Assembly (NCBI RefSeq): GCF_000150275.1
Contig: NW_002061021.1
Location: forward strand, 6,466-27,384
Origin: Trichoplax adhaerens
Lineage: Eukaryota; Placozoa; Uniplacotomia; Trichoplacea; Trichoplacidae
Length of the DNA: 20,919 bases
Reading direction: 5' to 3'
Shown here: one piece after another, positions 11,331 to 20,919 of the stretch
Numbering within the stretch: the stretch's first letter is position 1
Layout: the number at the start of each line of letters is the position of its first letter
Translations under genes and position numbers: made by a program
The notes under the pieces: generated by a model
Seen by the model: the letters and a program-made list of their open reading frames with translations, nothing else
The model's database searches: none
Told to the model about the DNA's origin: nothing

Positions 11331-11617
11331 TTACAAAGTTATATATAAGGATAATTAACAGGTGGAAAAGGTGTAGATTTGATACAAGTATATAAGAGGT
11401 TGTAATTTACCTCGCTAGAGAGGAGGAAAATACGGAGACCTAATAAAGTTAGTTTAGTAAATTTATCCAGACGCTTCTAGTCCGCCTTTACTGTTGACTG
11501 AGGTCCTTCGCTGAAGTGGAGCGAGTAGTGACGCCTGGTGGCAGTTTTACTGTAGGACAGAGGAGAGTAGGATAAGTGTGGAACGGGAATCCGATTGTTG
11601 CAAACGACGTTGCGACA

Positions 11618-11622
11618 CACTA
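11618..11622. repeat. Right target-site duplication of LTR B (CACTA)
   Basis: Exact copy of 10393-10397 directly after GCGACA. Confidence 0.7.
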
Positions 11623-11977
11623 TATAAGACCTATATCTCGACGCCTTTAAACCCTCATATTTTGTCTTTCTATGATTTAAGTTGATATCAAGGAAGATAG
11701 AAATAAACTAGCAGTAAAATCGGTGATAAACAATAAACGATAAATTCGTTAATTTTGATGTTTCATAAGATATTCTAAGAAATTGGTTGCGTTATATTAA
11801 TTACAGCTTTAGCTACCATAATTCCTTTCTCAGTTAAAGAAAAATTAAACTATTTTGATATCTAGTATCATTTAATTCAGACAATGGTATTAGGTCCGTA
11901 TACAAAGGATTAAACATTCTTTTTATCCAAAAGTAATTTAATACGTACCGTTAACAAATTTCGGTATTATTTATTCT

Positions 11978-12187
11978 ATGTTACAAACCAATATCTTGAT
12001 CATCACTAATAGTACGTTCAAGATTTCATCCAAACACAATTTAATTAGTCAAACCCCGCCAAAAAAACATCTTATTATCGATGATTGGTCTGATTCGGGA
12101 TATTTTTTTTATGTCACCGCCTTGAAATTTAATCTACACATGAAACTGAGTAGGCATTGTGACAAAGCAGTAATCAAATTAAATTAA
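11978..12187 (+). pseudogene. hAT-family transposase fragment (catalytic-region remnant)
   Basis: A 69-codon open frame whose middle carries HLIIDDWSDSGYFFYVTALKF (residues 31-51). This matches the hAT transposase pattern T/SxDxWTS...Y..vTAHF around the first catalytic Asp: D35 with W37 two residues on, then S38, Y45 and VTA 46-48, followed by a MKL segment where the family usually has a W/M-K-L motif. Hence a DNA transposase RNase-H-fold remnant. It is far shorter than the 500-700 residues of a working enzyme; BED finger, insertion domain and C-terminal dimerisation region are not seen, and stops follow at once downstream. The ATG is probably incidental. No 8-bp TSD or TIR pair was identified. 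The family call rests on motif reading only. Confidence 0.5.
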
Positions 12188-14783
12188 ATTAGATAAAGAA
12201 TTTGTAGATAACATTCAACTCAAGAACAAAATGAAATTAACTATAGCAAAAACGAAGGCTATATAAGACTATCTGGGCTGGTTATTGATTTCTTAACTAT
12301 CTAAATCTAAAATTATGTTTTCATGTTTCATTTCTATTTAATGACCCAAAAATTCGAACTGAGGATTGATATACTGAGTTTTCTTCCAACTCTGTACGCT
12401 TTAATTTATTTATTATACAATAAGATATTTTGCTTCGAGAATACCAGCATTATTATCACCAAAACGATTATTATACAATGTAATACGTATATCCGATTGA
12501 ATACAAGTCCATAGACACCATATTTTCAACTAAATACCAGAGTAATTTGTATGAGATTGCATCAATAAACGATTTACATATCGTTTTAAAGTTGGTCATA
12601 CACTGTTACATAATATCATTGTAAATCTTCGTTATTTGTTTCCTCTTTATTTGTTTCTTCTAACTAGTTTATGCCCCATTCTACATTAATCTATAATAAC
12701 AACCGCTAAATTCAGCGTTACTATGCTATCGTTACTATCGGCATGAATATTTTTATTTTTTCCTATCTATTAGTTTATATTATTTTCCACACTAATTGAT
12801 CATGACCACTGCTATATACAGTTCTACTACTCTTTTTCCTAATAGGATCTTCTTATAGCCTTATTATTACTATGTGGCATAAAATTCATTAATCCGCTGA
12901 GGTACCATAATCAATCCTTGGATCCAAGTAAAATTACATTTTGACACTAAAAGATATACACAAATCGAATGGAAATGGAACAGAATATTATTTCGTTAAT
13001 GTTTTGATGATATTGATGCAGACAGAAATATTCAGTTATTGGAAATAGAAATAGTAACCCTTCAGATTTAGGCAAGATTTCTATTAAATGATAAAAAATA
13101 GCATCTTTTACTGTAGCTTTAACGATACTTTCATCATAAAAATGTCTAAAGTATCTATCTGTTAGTAATAATAGCAGCGTTATAAAGAAACTGATAAAGT
13201 ATAGTATTATTTTTCATAACTAGAGAAAAGATCATTTAAATTAAAGTATCAAAGAAATAAAAGATCTTTATCTAGCAACGCGATCATAACATGCTAAGAA
13301 AGTAAAGGCATCGCATTTTAAAAGTTGAGACGCGAAATCTTACCTTCTAAAGCGTGATAAAAAAGTACATTTTAAAGCTGTGCACCAGTATTGGTTAGTC
13401 ACAGATATAATAATAATCTCAATATTAATGACATTCATTAATGCCTTATGCAACCTAGCTCATAATAAATTAGCTACTGCTAATGCCTTGTAGTATATTA
13501 TGGCAGGTAAAGCATTAACCCACTTCCTTCCGTATGGTTAAAAAGCACCTATCATTGCCAATATACTCGTCGATATGCAAAGAATTATATATATACACAT
13601 ATCAGATTGAAAAAGCAAACTGTAATTTAAAATTACAGTAAATGGAATCCAATTTAAAAAGATTCGATGTATTCCATGTACCCAGTGCGTTTACAACTAT
13701 CTTGTTACTTAAGGAATTACTAAGTTAGTCAAATTATTCCGCTCTAGATTGATATTTAAGAGGGGAAAATTAGTAATATATTTGAAAATCGCTGAATTTG
13801 AATTAAAAATATTGAGACAGCCTTTCATGAAGCTTACCCTGCTAAAAAATTTGCATTAATATCAAATTGCGATAGCAATTTACGTCAAAAGTAAGGTCAA
13901 GTCGAGAAAATTTACCATTTAGAATAACTCAACTGTTAAAACCCTTATCCACTAATATCAGTCATAACCTGGCGACAGACAATGTTGAATCAGTTCAACA
14001 TATCGGCGAAATAATTAAAATTATTGCTTCTTTAAAATTAAAGCTATTGTGAATTTAAAAAAAAACGACTGATGATTAAATCTAGAATTTGAAATTAATC
14101 GGACCAAAGCATTAATTTTATACATTTGTGTAGCAATTATATGTAGTTGCCTCATTATTTATAGCTTGCTCACCAGGAATAAACAGAATAAAATCAACTC
14201 GCAGAAACAGAAATTTTAATGGTGATGCGTTATTGAAAAGCTTATTTCTTGGCTTTGATGTCTACTTTATCCATTTACAACCAACGCGTTGGCCTAAACT
14301 GATCCAATTCAATAGCTGAAAGTTTATATATAAGTATTATAATATCCAACTTAATGAAATTATTTACTAACAATAGACTGCAATTAAATCGCTTTTATTC
14401 CCAGAAAATGTAAAAGAGCTTGTTTACCATTAATATAAGTTTTAATTCTGCTAAAGCTATAGTTTAAGGCATGCGCTAGCGTTACAGATTCAGGTGTAAC
14501 CCCTTTCGACTAAATTTCATTATTCTCATTGCACAAGAGCAAATGTTATACAAAATGAAGATGCCTTGGATAATCATCTCCATGAAATAAAATTGTCTTG
14601 TACTAAATAATCTCGACGCAAACAAATAAACAGAGAAATGCCCGTCTAAATATTTTGGCAATGCTAAAGTAATTATGCCTACATCCTTGCAATCCTTCAA
14701 TATCAATGCCATAAAAATAGCTAGAATACTGTTCGAAGGTAAGCTTCGACAAAAATATCTCGATTAAAAATGAGTATATTAAT
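12188..14783. other. AT-rich non-coding stretch
   Basis: No recognisable gene. The 13-12.3 kb part may include further hAT decay but I could not follow it. A 21-bp palindrome lies at 13619-13639. Two overlapping minus-strand frames at 14482-14824 are hydrophobic but unrecognised. Confidence 0.5.
13619..13639. repeat. Perfect 21-bp palindrome
   Basis: ACTGTAATTT and its exact reverse complement flank a single A. This is similar in kind to the 4951 hairpin, and no gene adjoins it. Confidence 0.8.
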
Positions 14784-15012
14784 ATTGCTGTTAAACTGTG
14801 TATAAATTGAACTATGAAAGCCAAAAATGCAGCAGCATATAATACTATTCGCGTTAATCATAAAGCGGTCTGTAGAATAAAAGGTAGAATAGTACCGGTA
14901 ATATAAATACAGAGACTAATATTTAAAGAGTAATTCTACTTAATATTAAGTTGTTAGGTAGTTTTACTGGATCAACGAAGGCACAATATCCCCATTTTAT
15001 ATTCTCTTCTTG

Positions 15013-15034
15013 TGTCACAACCTTAGTCGTGACA
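15013..15034. repeat. LTR-end-like inverted motif TGTCAC...GTGACA
   Basis: TGTCACAACC at 15013-15022 equals the reverse complement of the last 10 bases of LTR A, and GTGACA at 15029-15034 gives the opposite end. A related TGTCACAACTTAG is at 15618. No matching far end with TSD was found for either as a reverse LTR, so this may be a decayed terminus or chance. Confidence 0.3.
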
Positions 15035-15460
15035 ATTGCAAATCAACTATGTGACGAGATTACATAAAACGAAGCCTACACATAAATTTTTACTTTATTA
15101 AATTACTGTGAACCAAGATTAAATCATCTTATTCTTTTCTGTAATCATCAGCAGTCGATTTCAAATACGACCTTGAAAGAGATATCTGCATTAAGAATAA
15201 TAAAGAATAGACTACCACACTTAGCATTATAATTTTGCGTTTATAAATTAACTAAAGGCGAGAATATATTCTTGCAGTAAGCTAACAGTATGCTTCCTTA
15301 ACGAATAAAGTAATATTGTTTAATAGCAAGAAAATATCCATAATATTTTCGCGTTCAATTTTCATTCTAAGAATCGAAGAATTTGTTAGAAAAATTTCTA
15401 AGTCTGTCATATATTTACAATGAATGCTAATTCACACAATAAACCACTAAGTAGAAACTA

Positions 15461-15489
15461 GCCATCTTTAAATCTAGATTTAAAATGGC
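15461..15489. repeat. Near-perfect 29-bp palindrome
   Basis: TTTAAATCTAGATTTAAA is a perfect 18-bp core, extended by GCCAT(C) on the left and ATGGC on the right, giving an almost complete inverted repeat. It could be a protein-binding site or the relic of a tiny foldback element. Confidence 0.75.
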
Positions 15490-18222
15490 TTTTCTTATAG
15501 TATTAGAATACTCGAGGCTATTTACATCAATCTATCTGGTGTAGGACCAATCACAGTCCTCCATTATATACTGTATTTTGCTACGTAAACTGTAATAAGA
15601 TCATAACTGCATGATATTGTCACAACTTAGTAGTTGAAATGAGAAAACACATGTGAACTCAAGGCATAGAGTCAAATTTTGACATAAAATCGTTAACAAC
15701 AGTTATCTTTAATTTAAGAAAAACTCTGGTTATATAGAAAACGTCTATGTGTAAACATGCTATTATTGCTATCTCTATCTCTTAATTTAGTGTGCATCTT
15801 CTTACCAAAATGTAAACAGATTTTCCAACGTTATCCCATTTTTTCTGAGACTCCTGTCTAGAATATTTCGCAACTATAACATTAAACGTGTAATCATAAT
15901 CGTAATGTCAAAATACTGCGATAAATATTATACTAAATTTGATTTCAATAAGGTATCGGCATCAACAAATACATAAGGATCTTCTAGAGTCATAAATGTC
16001 TTATTTTGAAATTTATTTTTTACTTAAGTACATTTTAATATCCAAAATTATAAGATTTATACTTTAAAATACTAACTTTATTGTAATAGGCATAAACTAA
16101 AGAGAAATTGACTAAACACAGATAAGCAACTACTGTTAACACTAGAATATTTTATTGATGGATCATTCTAGAAATATTTAATCTAAATTTACTCGAAATT
16201 CAAATAAATCAATGCACATTACGATAGTCCAAATTTCGATTAAGTACTATCAAAAATTTTTGTCACGATCACGATATGATAAATTGATTGTTTTGTACGG
16301 TTGATCTATCATAATTCGTTGCAAATGTTAATGCTATCTCTTTAGTATTATAGTATTATAGAATAATACGGCATCCTTGACATAGATCATATATTTTAAC
16401 CATGTGGACGCTAGATAAGGTAATTTGGATAATACAGTTTCTAAGAAAATATCTTGACTTTTAAGAGGAAGGTTTTTAGAAGAACTTGTTAGAATAAAGA
16501 CATGGACTTGCTAGTTACAAAAAAATATGTTGTTCAAAGCGCCTTTCAAGCAACGATTACAATAAATTATTCAAATAATATGTACCACATTATATCCTAA
16601 TAAAATTATTTAAAGCTCTAGACTAAAAAATAAATTTAAGCCCATTCACTATCTGTTGCAGTACCTGCTAACTATATCTTACTAATGCTAGTAAAATACA
16701 GGCAAAATCCTTTAGCCTAAGACACTTAGCCGAAGTTTAATTTTACTGAATTAATCATACCAATATGTTATTCTTCAAACTTAGAATAGACCCTGTACCA
16801 TCTTATTCACTGGCAAATAGAATATACAACAGTCAGAATAAACTATCACTTTCTACTTCTTATTATAAGCAATGACTACTAACTTATGTCTTATATATGG
16901 CGGCTATTAGATATATAAAGCTCTTCAGCAACTCTCCAACCTCAAAAATAAAATATTTTAGAAACCTGGCTGTAATTGCTGGACTAATACAGAGGATTCT
17001 TAATTCTTAAAATTTCACATTATCTGTTACTCTATGATCGTAATTTAACATTCTTTAAATTAAAAAATAAATCAATTTCATCAATGACAAGCTACTGTAG
17101 AGGCTACAGCTAGAATTTTTTGCATACTAATCCATATTTTTAATCAATGTACCCTAGAAAATAGGCAAAAATTAAATTTCTGTAGTAAATTAGCTTGCCA
17201 AGACAACCAATATTGTTGTGTATCTTTATATCTTATGAAATTTCTATAAGGGCTAATGTTTCATGAGATACACCTGTCTATTGTTTGGTTTCATGATTAT
17301 AACTATTAATTTTAAGGAATTTATTTTGTTTATAACTCTTAAAAAATTACTAGATGATCCATTCAAAGCCTAACTATTATGCACTTGAAATCCTTTGTAT
17401 TGATAAGTGTTATAGGATGAAAAAATAAAAAAGACCAGAAATTGACTTAAAAATAAATAAAGCAAAAAATAATCAGTGCATTATGATATTACTTTTTCAT
17501 ACAATTCGGTATTTTAAATTACATCTAATTTCCATGTTGATACAATTAATCAATTTCTTCTAGTGCATGATTATTAATTTATAGTTAATTTCATTAATAG
17601 AATAAACTTACGTTCGGTCATTTTAGTAAGTTAATTCAATTATAACTAGCATTCTAGCTAGGAATTGTACATTTATGACGCTTTCGGCTCTATAAGTATT
17701 AAGCATCGAAATCACATTAAATATTCATCTTTACATGAAATAAATTAGGACTTTGAATACCTGACTCGTGGCTTGCCATTGTAGACATAGCCTGAATATC
17801 ATTTATTTTTAGTTATTTGTGTTGAAATACCAATACAAATTCAATAATTCGATCAATAATAACTAACAATACTCGAGCTAATATAACATAGATACAATTG
17901 TAATTCTTTAGAATAGATTAAAGAAAATAGTGACACTAATTCATAATTTTTTTTACTACAATACTTTGCAAGAATCAGTTAAAAAAGCAGTACAGTCAAA
18001 GGGATATATTATATTCCTTGCCGTATTATCAATTTATAACTCAGATTAGATCAGTATTTGGATATAGATTATCTCATAGGCAGTCCAAGGGTGTATATCT
18101 GCAACGCCGTCAACAATTTTCGCAACTTGCTATCGAGTATTTAAATAAAAGCAATAGCATCGAATCAATTTATTGATCAGAAAGTAGGCTCTAGACTTGA
18201 TTGTACTTTTCGTACAGGATCA
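15490..18222. other. AT-rich non-coding stretch before LTR D
   Basis: No recognisable coding region, RNA gene or terminal repeats. Stops are frequent in all frames sampled. Confidence 0.5.
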
Positions 18223-18227
18223 CGACG
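18223..18227. repeat. Left target-site duplication of LTR D (CGACG)
   Basis: CGACG precedes TGTCAC and recurs at 18858-18862. Confidence 0.85.
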
Positions 18228-18857
18228 TGTCACAAAACAGTTTTGCAACAAGATAACGTAATATACGATCAATAAGTCAATTCCTTGAACCACGTATCAA
18301 GGAACGATATCTGCACTATCACAAACACTTTTGCTCTACTAGCAGACTACACAAAGACTTAAACGCCTCGTATTTTACGTTAAACACTAAGTTGGAGAAT
18401 TCACTTCATTTCACGATATACTGCATTTATATACTATTCCTCAATAGTTCATGAGTCATAGTTAATACAATTGACATTGGAATCATTTACTGAATTAGAT
18501 ATTAATTTTAGCTACTGCTCCCTTAATGCAGACAACAGTATTTACGAATATAAACATGTAATGACTAATACAGAATAGTCAGATTACGATATGTCCTATC
18601 ACGGAACATTTCCATGATAATTTACAGTCTACCATAAGTAAATTACAATCACAATGATTCGAATTGTAAGTAGATGATTTGCATTCCCTATTATAACTAT
18701 AAATTTCAGTATGTGTATAAGTGTCACTGTCATAAAAAGTCAGTGCTATATTAAAACACAGTATATCCAAATTATAAGTTAACTAAATAAGGATAGTCTA
18801 ACAGAATTATCCTAACATAGTTATTTCTACTGTAATACAGTATTTAACACTGTAACA
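18228..18857 (-). mobile_element. Solo LTR D (630 bp), inverted copy of LTR C
   Basis: On the minus strand it starts TGTTACAGTGTTA and ends TTTTGTGACA; CGACG flanks it on both sides as a perfect 5-bp duplication. It aligns end to end with LTR C with roughly 25 differences and a net 1-bp length change. TATATAAA is kept, while the AATAAA of LTR C reads AATGAA here. Sense orientation is minus, opposite to A, B and C. A short frame (18579-18770) inside it is not a gene: the equivalent in LTR C is broken. No internal retrotransposon sequence adjoins. Confidence 0.85.
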
Positions 18858-18862
18858 CGACG
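18858..18862. repeat. Right target-site duplication of LTR D (CGACG)
   Basis: Exact copy of 18223-18227 directly after GTAACA. Confidence 0.85.
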
Positions 18863-19892
18863 ATATACCGATTGAGTGGTATAGCAGTCTATAGAAGTGG
18901 GATAAAAATGGTTTAGCATATTCGTATATAGAGTTGGCTGCTAGAAAAAGCAGATGAAATAAATGCAGATTTAAATCCCGATATCGTTTGTATAATTTTC
19001 CGAGTTGATTACCTCGACAATTGCTAATCGTCATAATCATATACGATATTTATCATATTTCCATTTTTTCGATAGATGAACTTATAAGTCTAAAAGTACA
19101 ATAGACATTATGAAGTTAATCTAGATGGTGAAACTTTGTGACTATATCCATCAGATTAAAATTTTAAATATTTGATAAACAAACTCCAAGAAGCACTAAT
19201 ATTTATTGCTAATATATTTCCATAATTATAGTTCTATCTTATCTTTATGTAAAAATGACAAAAATATGCATTATTTAATAGAAGGGATGATACATTAGCA
19301 TAGCAGAGTTTATATGTTTCTATAGGATGTGACATTGCTACTGTTTATTGAGATTCTTTCTCCACAGATTTAAAGTTTACCATTTTCGGTAATTTGTTCA
19401 CATATATCCCCATATTATTAATGAAAAACTTCCTAATATCTTAAGTTAACTAGATACATCGTGGCTCCGTACGACCATCATAATTTAATTTTGGCAATAC
19501 CTAGCCAAGCTATGCCGCGATCAACTAGCATATTAATAATACACTGCAAACTTTTCAATCAGAATTGACCCTTGAAAGGGCTATTGTATTTTAGCCAACA
19601 ATGTAAAAAGACATTGCATAACATTGCCGCAAACATAATTGCATTACATTCATAAGAATTAACTATTTACGATTCTACAGTAAAACTAGCACAGTTACGC
19701 CTCGTGCCAAATGGATCAACAAATTATTTTACTACCGGTGTTACAGTATTACGTCATTAAAATGTCATTTCTTGTTTACAGTTTTGTTTGCCTTTCGATC
19801 AAAGTTCGAGCAATATTAAGGTACTAAACCGTTTCAATACATGTCCATTTGATAATTTAGGTTATTGTAATGATGGAAAGTCACTAAAATAA
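18863..19892. other. Stretch between LTR D and the piggyBac-like remnant
   Basis: A minus-strand frame enters LTR D from about 19040 and would end at a TGA just past the insertion point if the LTR were absent. It is hydrophobic and unrecognised. From about 19656 one plus-strand frame is fairly open with scattered stops and may be the eroded N-terminal part of the following transposase. Confidence 0.4.
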
Positions 19893-20260
19893 TTCTCTGA
19901 TTCACTTTATAGAAAATTGTATTTATTCTTTTTCATCTTAGCTGCTTTTATGGACAACCGTAATAGCTTATACACTTTATTCAGTTGGATGACGAACAAT
20001 AAAGGCTAGATACCACTATACATAATACTTAACTCTGAAAGGTGCTCTTAAAACAACGCTTAGGCATGATTTCTGTGGTAGACAACATTGGTTATACGTG
20101 TAACTTTGCTACTTATTATTCTGTACCCTATGATAAAAGCTTGGCTGATCTATTGGGTATTTTCGTTACAACACACCGTCATTCTAAAGGATGTAGAAAT
20201 GAATTCTTTGTTATAAATAAATTATTGCTCATGGCAAGTAAGAATAAAAAGAATTCATAA
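19893..20260 (+). pseudogene. piggyBac-like transposase remnant, frameshifted with internal stops
   Basis: Two plus-strand frames join into a piggyBac-like (DDE_Tnp_1_7) order. In the first (19893-19982) a KL...F...NSLYTLFS segment resembles the region before the catalytic core. After a frame change near 19982 the second frame reads QLDDEQ (19982-19999), matching the family's xDEQM motif that holds the first catalytic Asp. Then come stops at 20000, 20030 and 20036, and an open stretch (20042-20260) with RLGM, VVDN, GYTCNF and a Y five residues on. This corresponds to the family's K(W)GxK...D..tGY..nFevYtG block. Next is LADLLG...GCRNEFF, where LGxxVV and the second Asp (DNFFTS) should be; that Asp is lost. 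Functional enzymes are about 550-600 residues, so this is a dead fragment. TTAA-flanked termini were not located. The call rests on motif order alone. Confidence 0.5.
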
Positions 20261-20919
20261 AATATAATAATGATTGCGTCGCAGATTGTAATATTTACTG
20301 TCATTTAAACGTACTAATGATAGAAAGTTATTACAAGTTGGAATTTAATCGGGCGTATCGGATAAGTTTTGAAACATTCTATACATCGGGATATGTTTAT
20401 ATATATTTTATTAGTTACTATTATTATCTCAAGCTTTCATACCTGAAATAATACCGCTGACATTATGCACAAAATATTGACACATAATAAAAATAGTATC
20501 AATACTATACATATCCATTAAAAATCTAAAATATTAGATGAGAAAGCGATATTCTATGGATAAAGCGCCTATAAGACAAAATCTGCTTGTGAATGTATAA
20601 AATATACATGTAAGACTATACATCGATACCGATTGGTATACATTTGTTTGCGTGACTTAAAACCTAATATTTGTTCCGCTATTTACAAACGAGAGGATTT
20701 TGAATCAAAAAATGATTAAATAATTTAAAAGTACAGACAATTTTGATGAATGCTTTCATGAATATTAAATCAGTCATTGTGACCTATTTTCAAATATTGA
20801 AGAATTATCATTGTTTTAACCATTTTGAAATCTATTGATATAAAATTAGATTATTTCAACCTAAGATATTCATCCTGACAATTAATCACATACTTAAGTC
20901 TATACCAATGTTGATCACG
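20261..20919. other. Right-hand AT-rich flank
   Basis: No recognisable gene. The first 60 bases may continue the eroded transposase, but its later motifs (GTxRxNR and the third Asp) could not be identified. Confidence 0.45.

Larger units (their letters stand above)
10398..11617 (+). mobile_element. Solo LTR B (584 bp of its own sequence) interrupted by nested LTR C
   Basis: It starts TGTTACGGTTTAAG and ends ACGTTGCGACA, with the 5-bp duplication CACTA on both sides. Subtracting the 631-bp nested LTR C and its extra 5-bp TSD leaves 584 bp, close to the 586 bp of LTR A. On the sense strand TATATAAG at 11389-11396 precedes AATAAA at 11442-11447, and AATAAAGTTAGT matches LTR A base for base. It also holds a 10-bp-arm hairpin at 10503-10524. 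The final 200 bp is notably GC-richer than its surroundings. It inserted into a degenerate reading frame and is older than LTR C, which sits inside it. No internal region is attached. Confidence 0.72.

Noticed and set aside
12323-12514. 63-codon plus-strand open frame
   Set aside because: Low-complexity, isoleucine- and tyrosine-rich translation typical of AT-rich non-coding DNA.
12112-13369. LTR-like unit TGTCACCG...GTACA flanked by TTTTA
   Set aside because: The TSD is low complexity, the 3' end does not mirror the 5' end, and the start lies inside the hAT remnant.
14482-14824. Two overlapping minus-strand frames of 76 and 73 codons that might be one frameshifted membrane gene
   Set aside because: Both are hydrophobic but neither shows family motifs, and joining them gave no recognisable order.
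18579-18770. 63-codon minus-strand frame
   Set aside because: It lies wholly within LTR D, and the same frame in LTR C is interrupted.
10695-18857. A single 8-kb DNA transposon (Polinton-like) with 630-bp terminal inverted repeats
   Set aside because: Each arm has its own complete flanking TSD on both sides, and the interior has no polymerase, integrase or capsid gene.
18807-19040. 77-codon minus-strand frame
   Set aside because: It runs from flanking DNA into LTR D, so its last part is LTR sequence; the rest has no recognisable family.
19739-19956. Possible short LTR beginning TGTTACAG and ending ACA
   Set aside because: The flanking pentamers differ (ACCGG versus ACCGT), the length does not fit, and it overlaps the transposase remnant.

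Overview
The window reads as AT-rich (about 70% A+T by eye) animal nuclear DNA. It has one intron-bearing rhodopsin-class GPCR exon, no operon structure, no bacterial ribosome-binding logic, and a large amount of decayed transposon sequence. A non-bilaterian animal such as a placozoan or Hydra-like cnidarian fits the composition and the GPCR plus hAT/piggyBac/LTR mixture, but the sequence does not settle this.

Layout. At 1609-2382 (minus strand) lies one convincing host coding exon. It runs from the N terminus through TM5 and into the start of TM6 of a class A (probably peptide-type) GPCR, and stops in phase 0 at a consensus GTAAGT donor. The TM6-TM7 exon was not recognised in the remaining 1.6 kb and probably lies beyond the left edge. 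From 2.4 to 8.56 kb I see only stop-rich AT-rich DNA with a few palindromes.

The main content lies between 8.5 and 18.9 kb: four solo LTRs, each starting TGT, ending ACA and flanked by a perfect 5-bp target duplication. LTR-A is at 8568-9153 (TSD GACTC). LTR-B is at 10398-11617 (TSD CACTA) and is split by LTR-C at 10695-11325 (TSD TAGGA). LTR-D is at 18228-18857 (TSD CGACG); it is a copy of LTR-C about 96% identical but in the opposite orientation, so the two form a 630-bp inverted repeat 6.9 kb apart. Termini, TSD length and a TATA-like box followed by AATAAA fit LTRs of one retrotransposon lineage (Ty3/Gypsy-like is my inference). No internal gag-pol was seen. LTR-B landed inside a degenerate open frame with a hydrophobic segment.

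Two further transposase fossils came from reading translations by eye: a hAT-like catalytic-region fragment at 11978-12187 and a frameshifted, stop-ridden piggyBac-like fragment at 19893-20260. The window is therefore the 5' part of one receptor gene beside a transposon graveyard with nested insertions that can be ordered in time. I see no rRNA, tRNA, CRISPR array or intact transposon gene.
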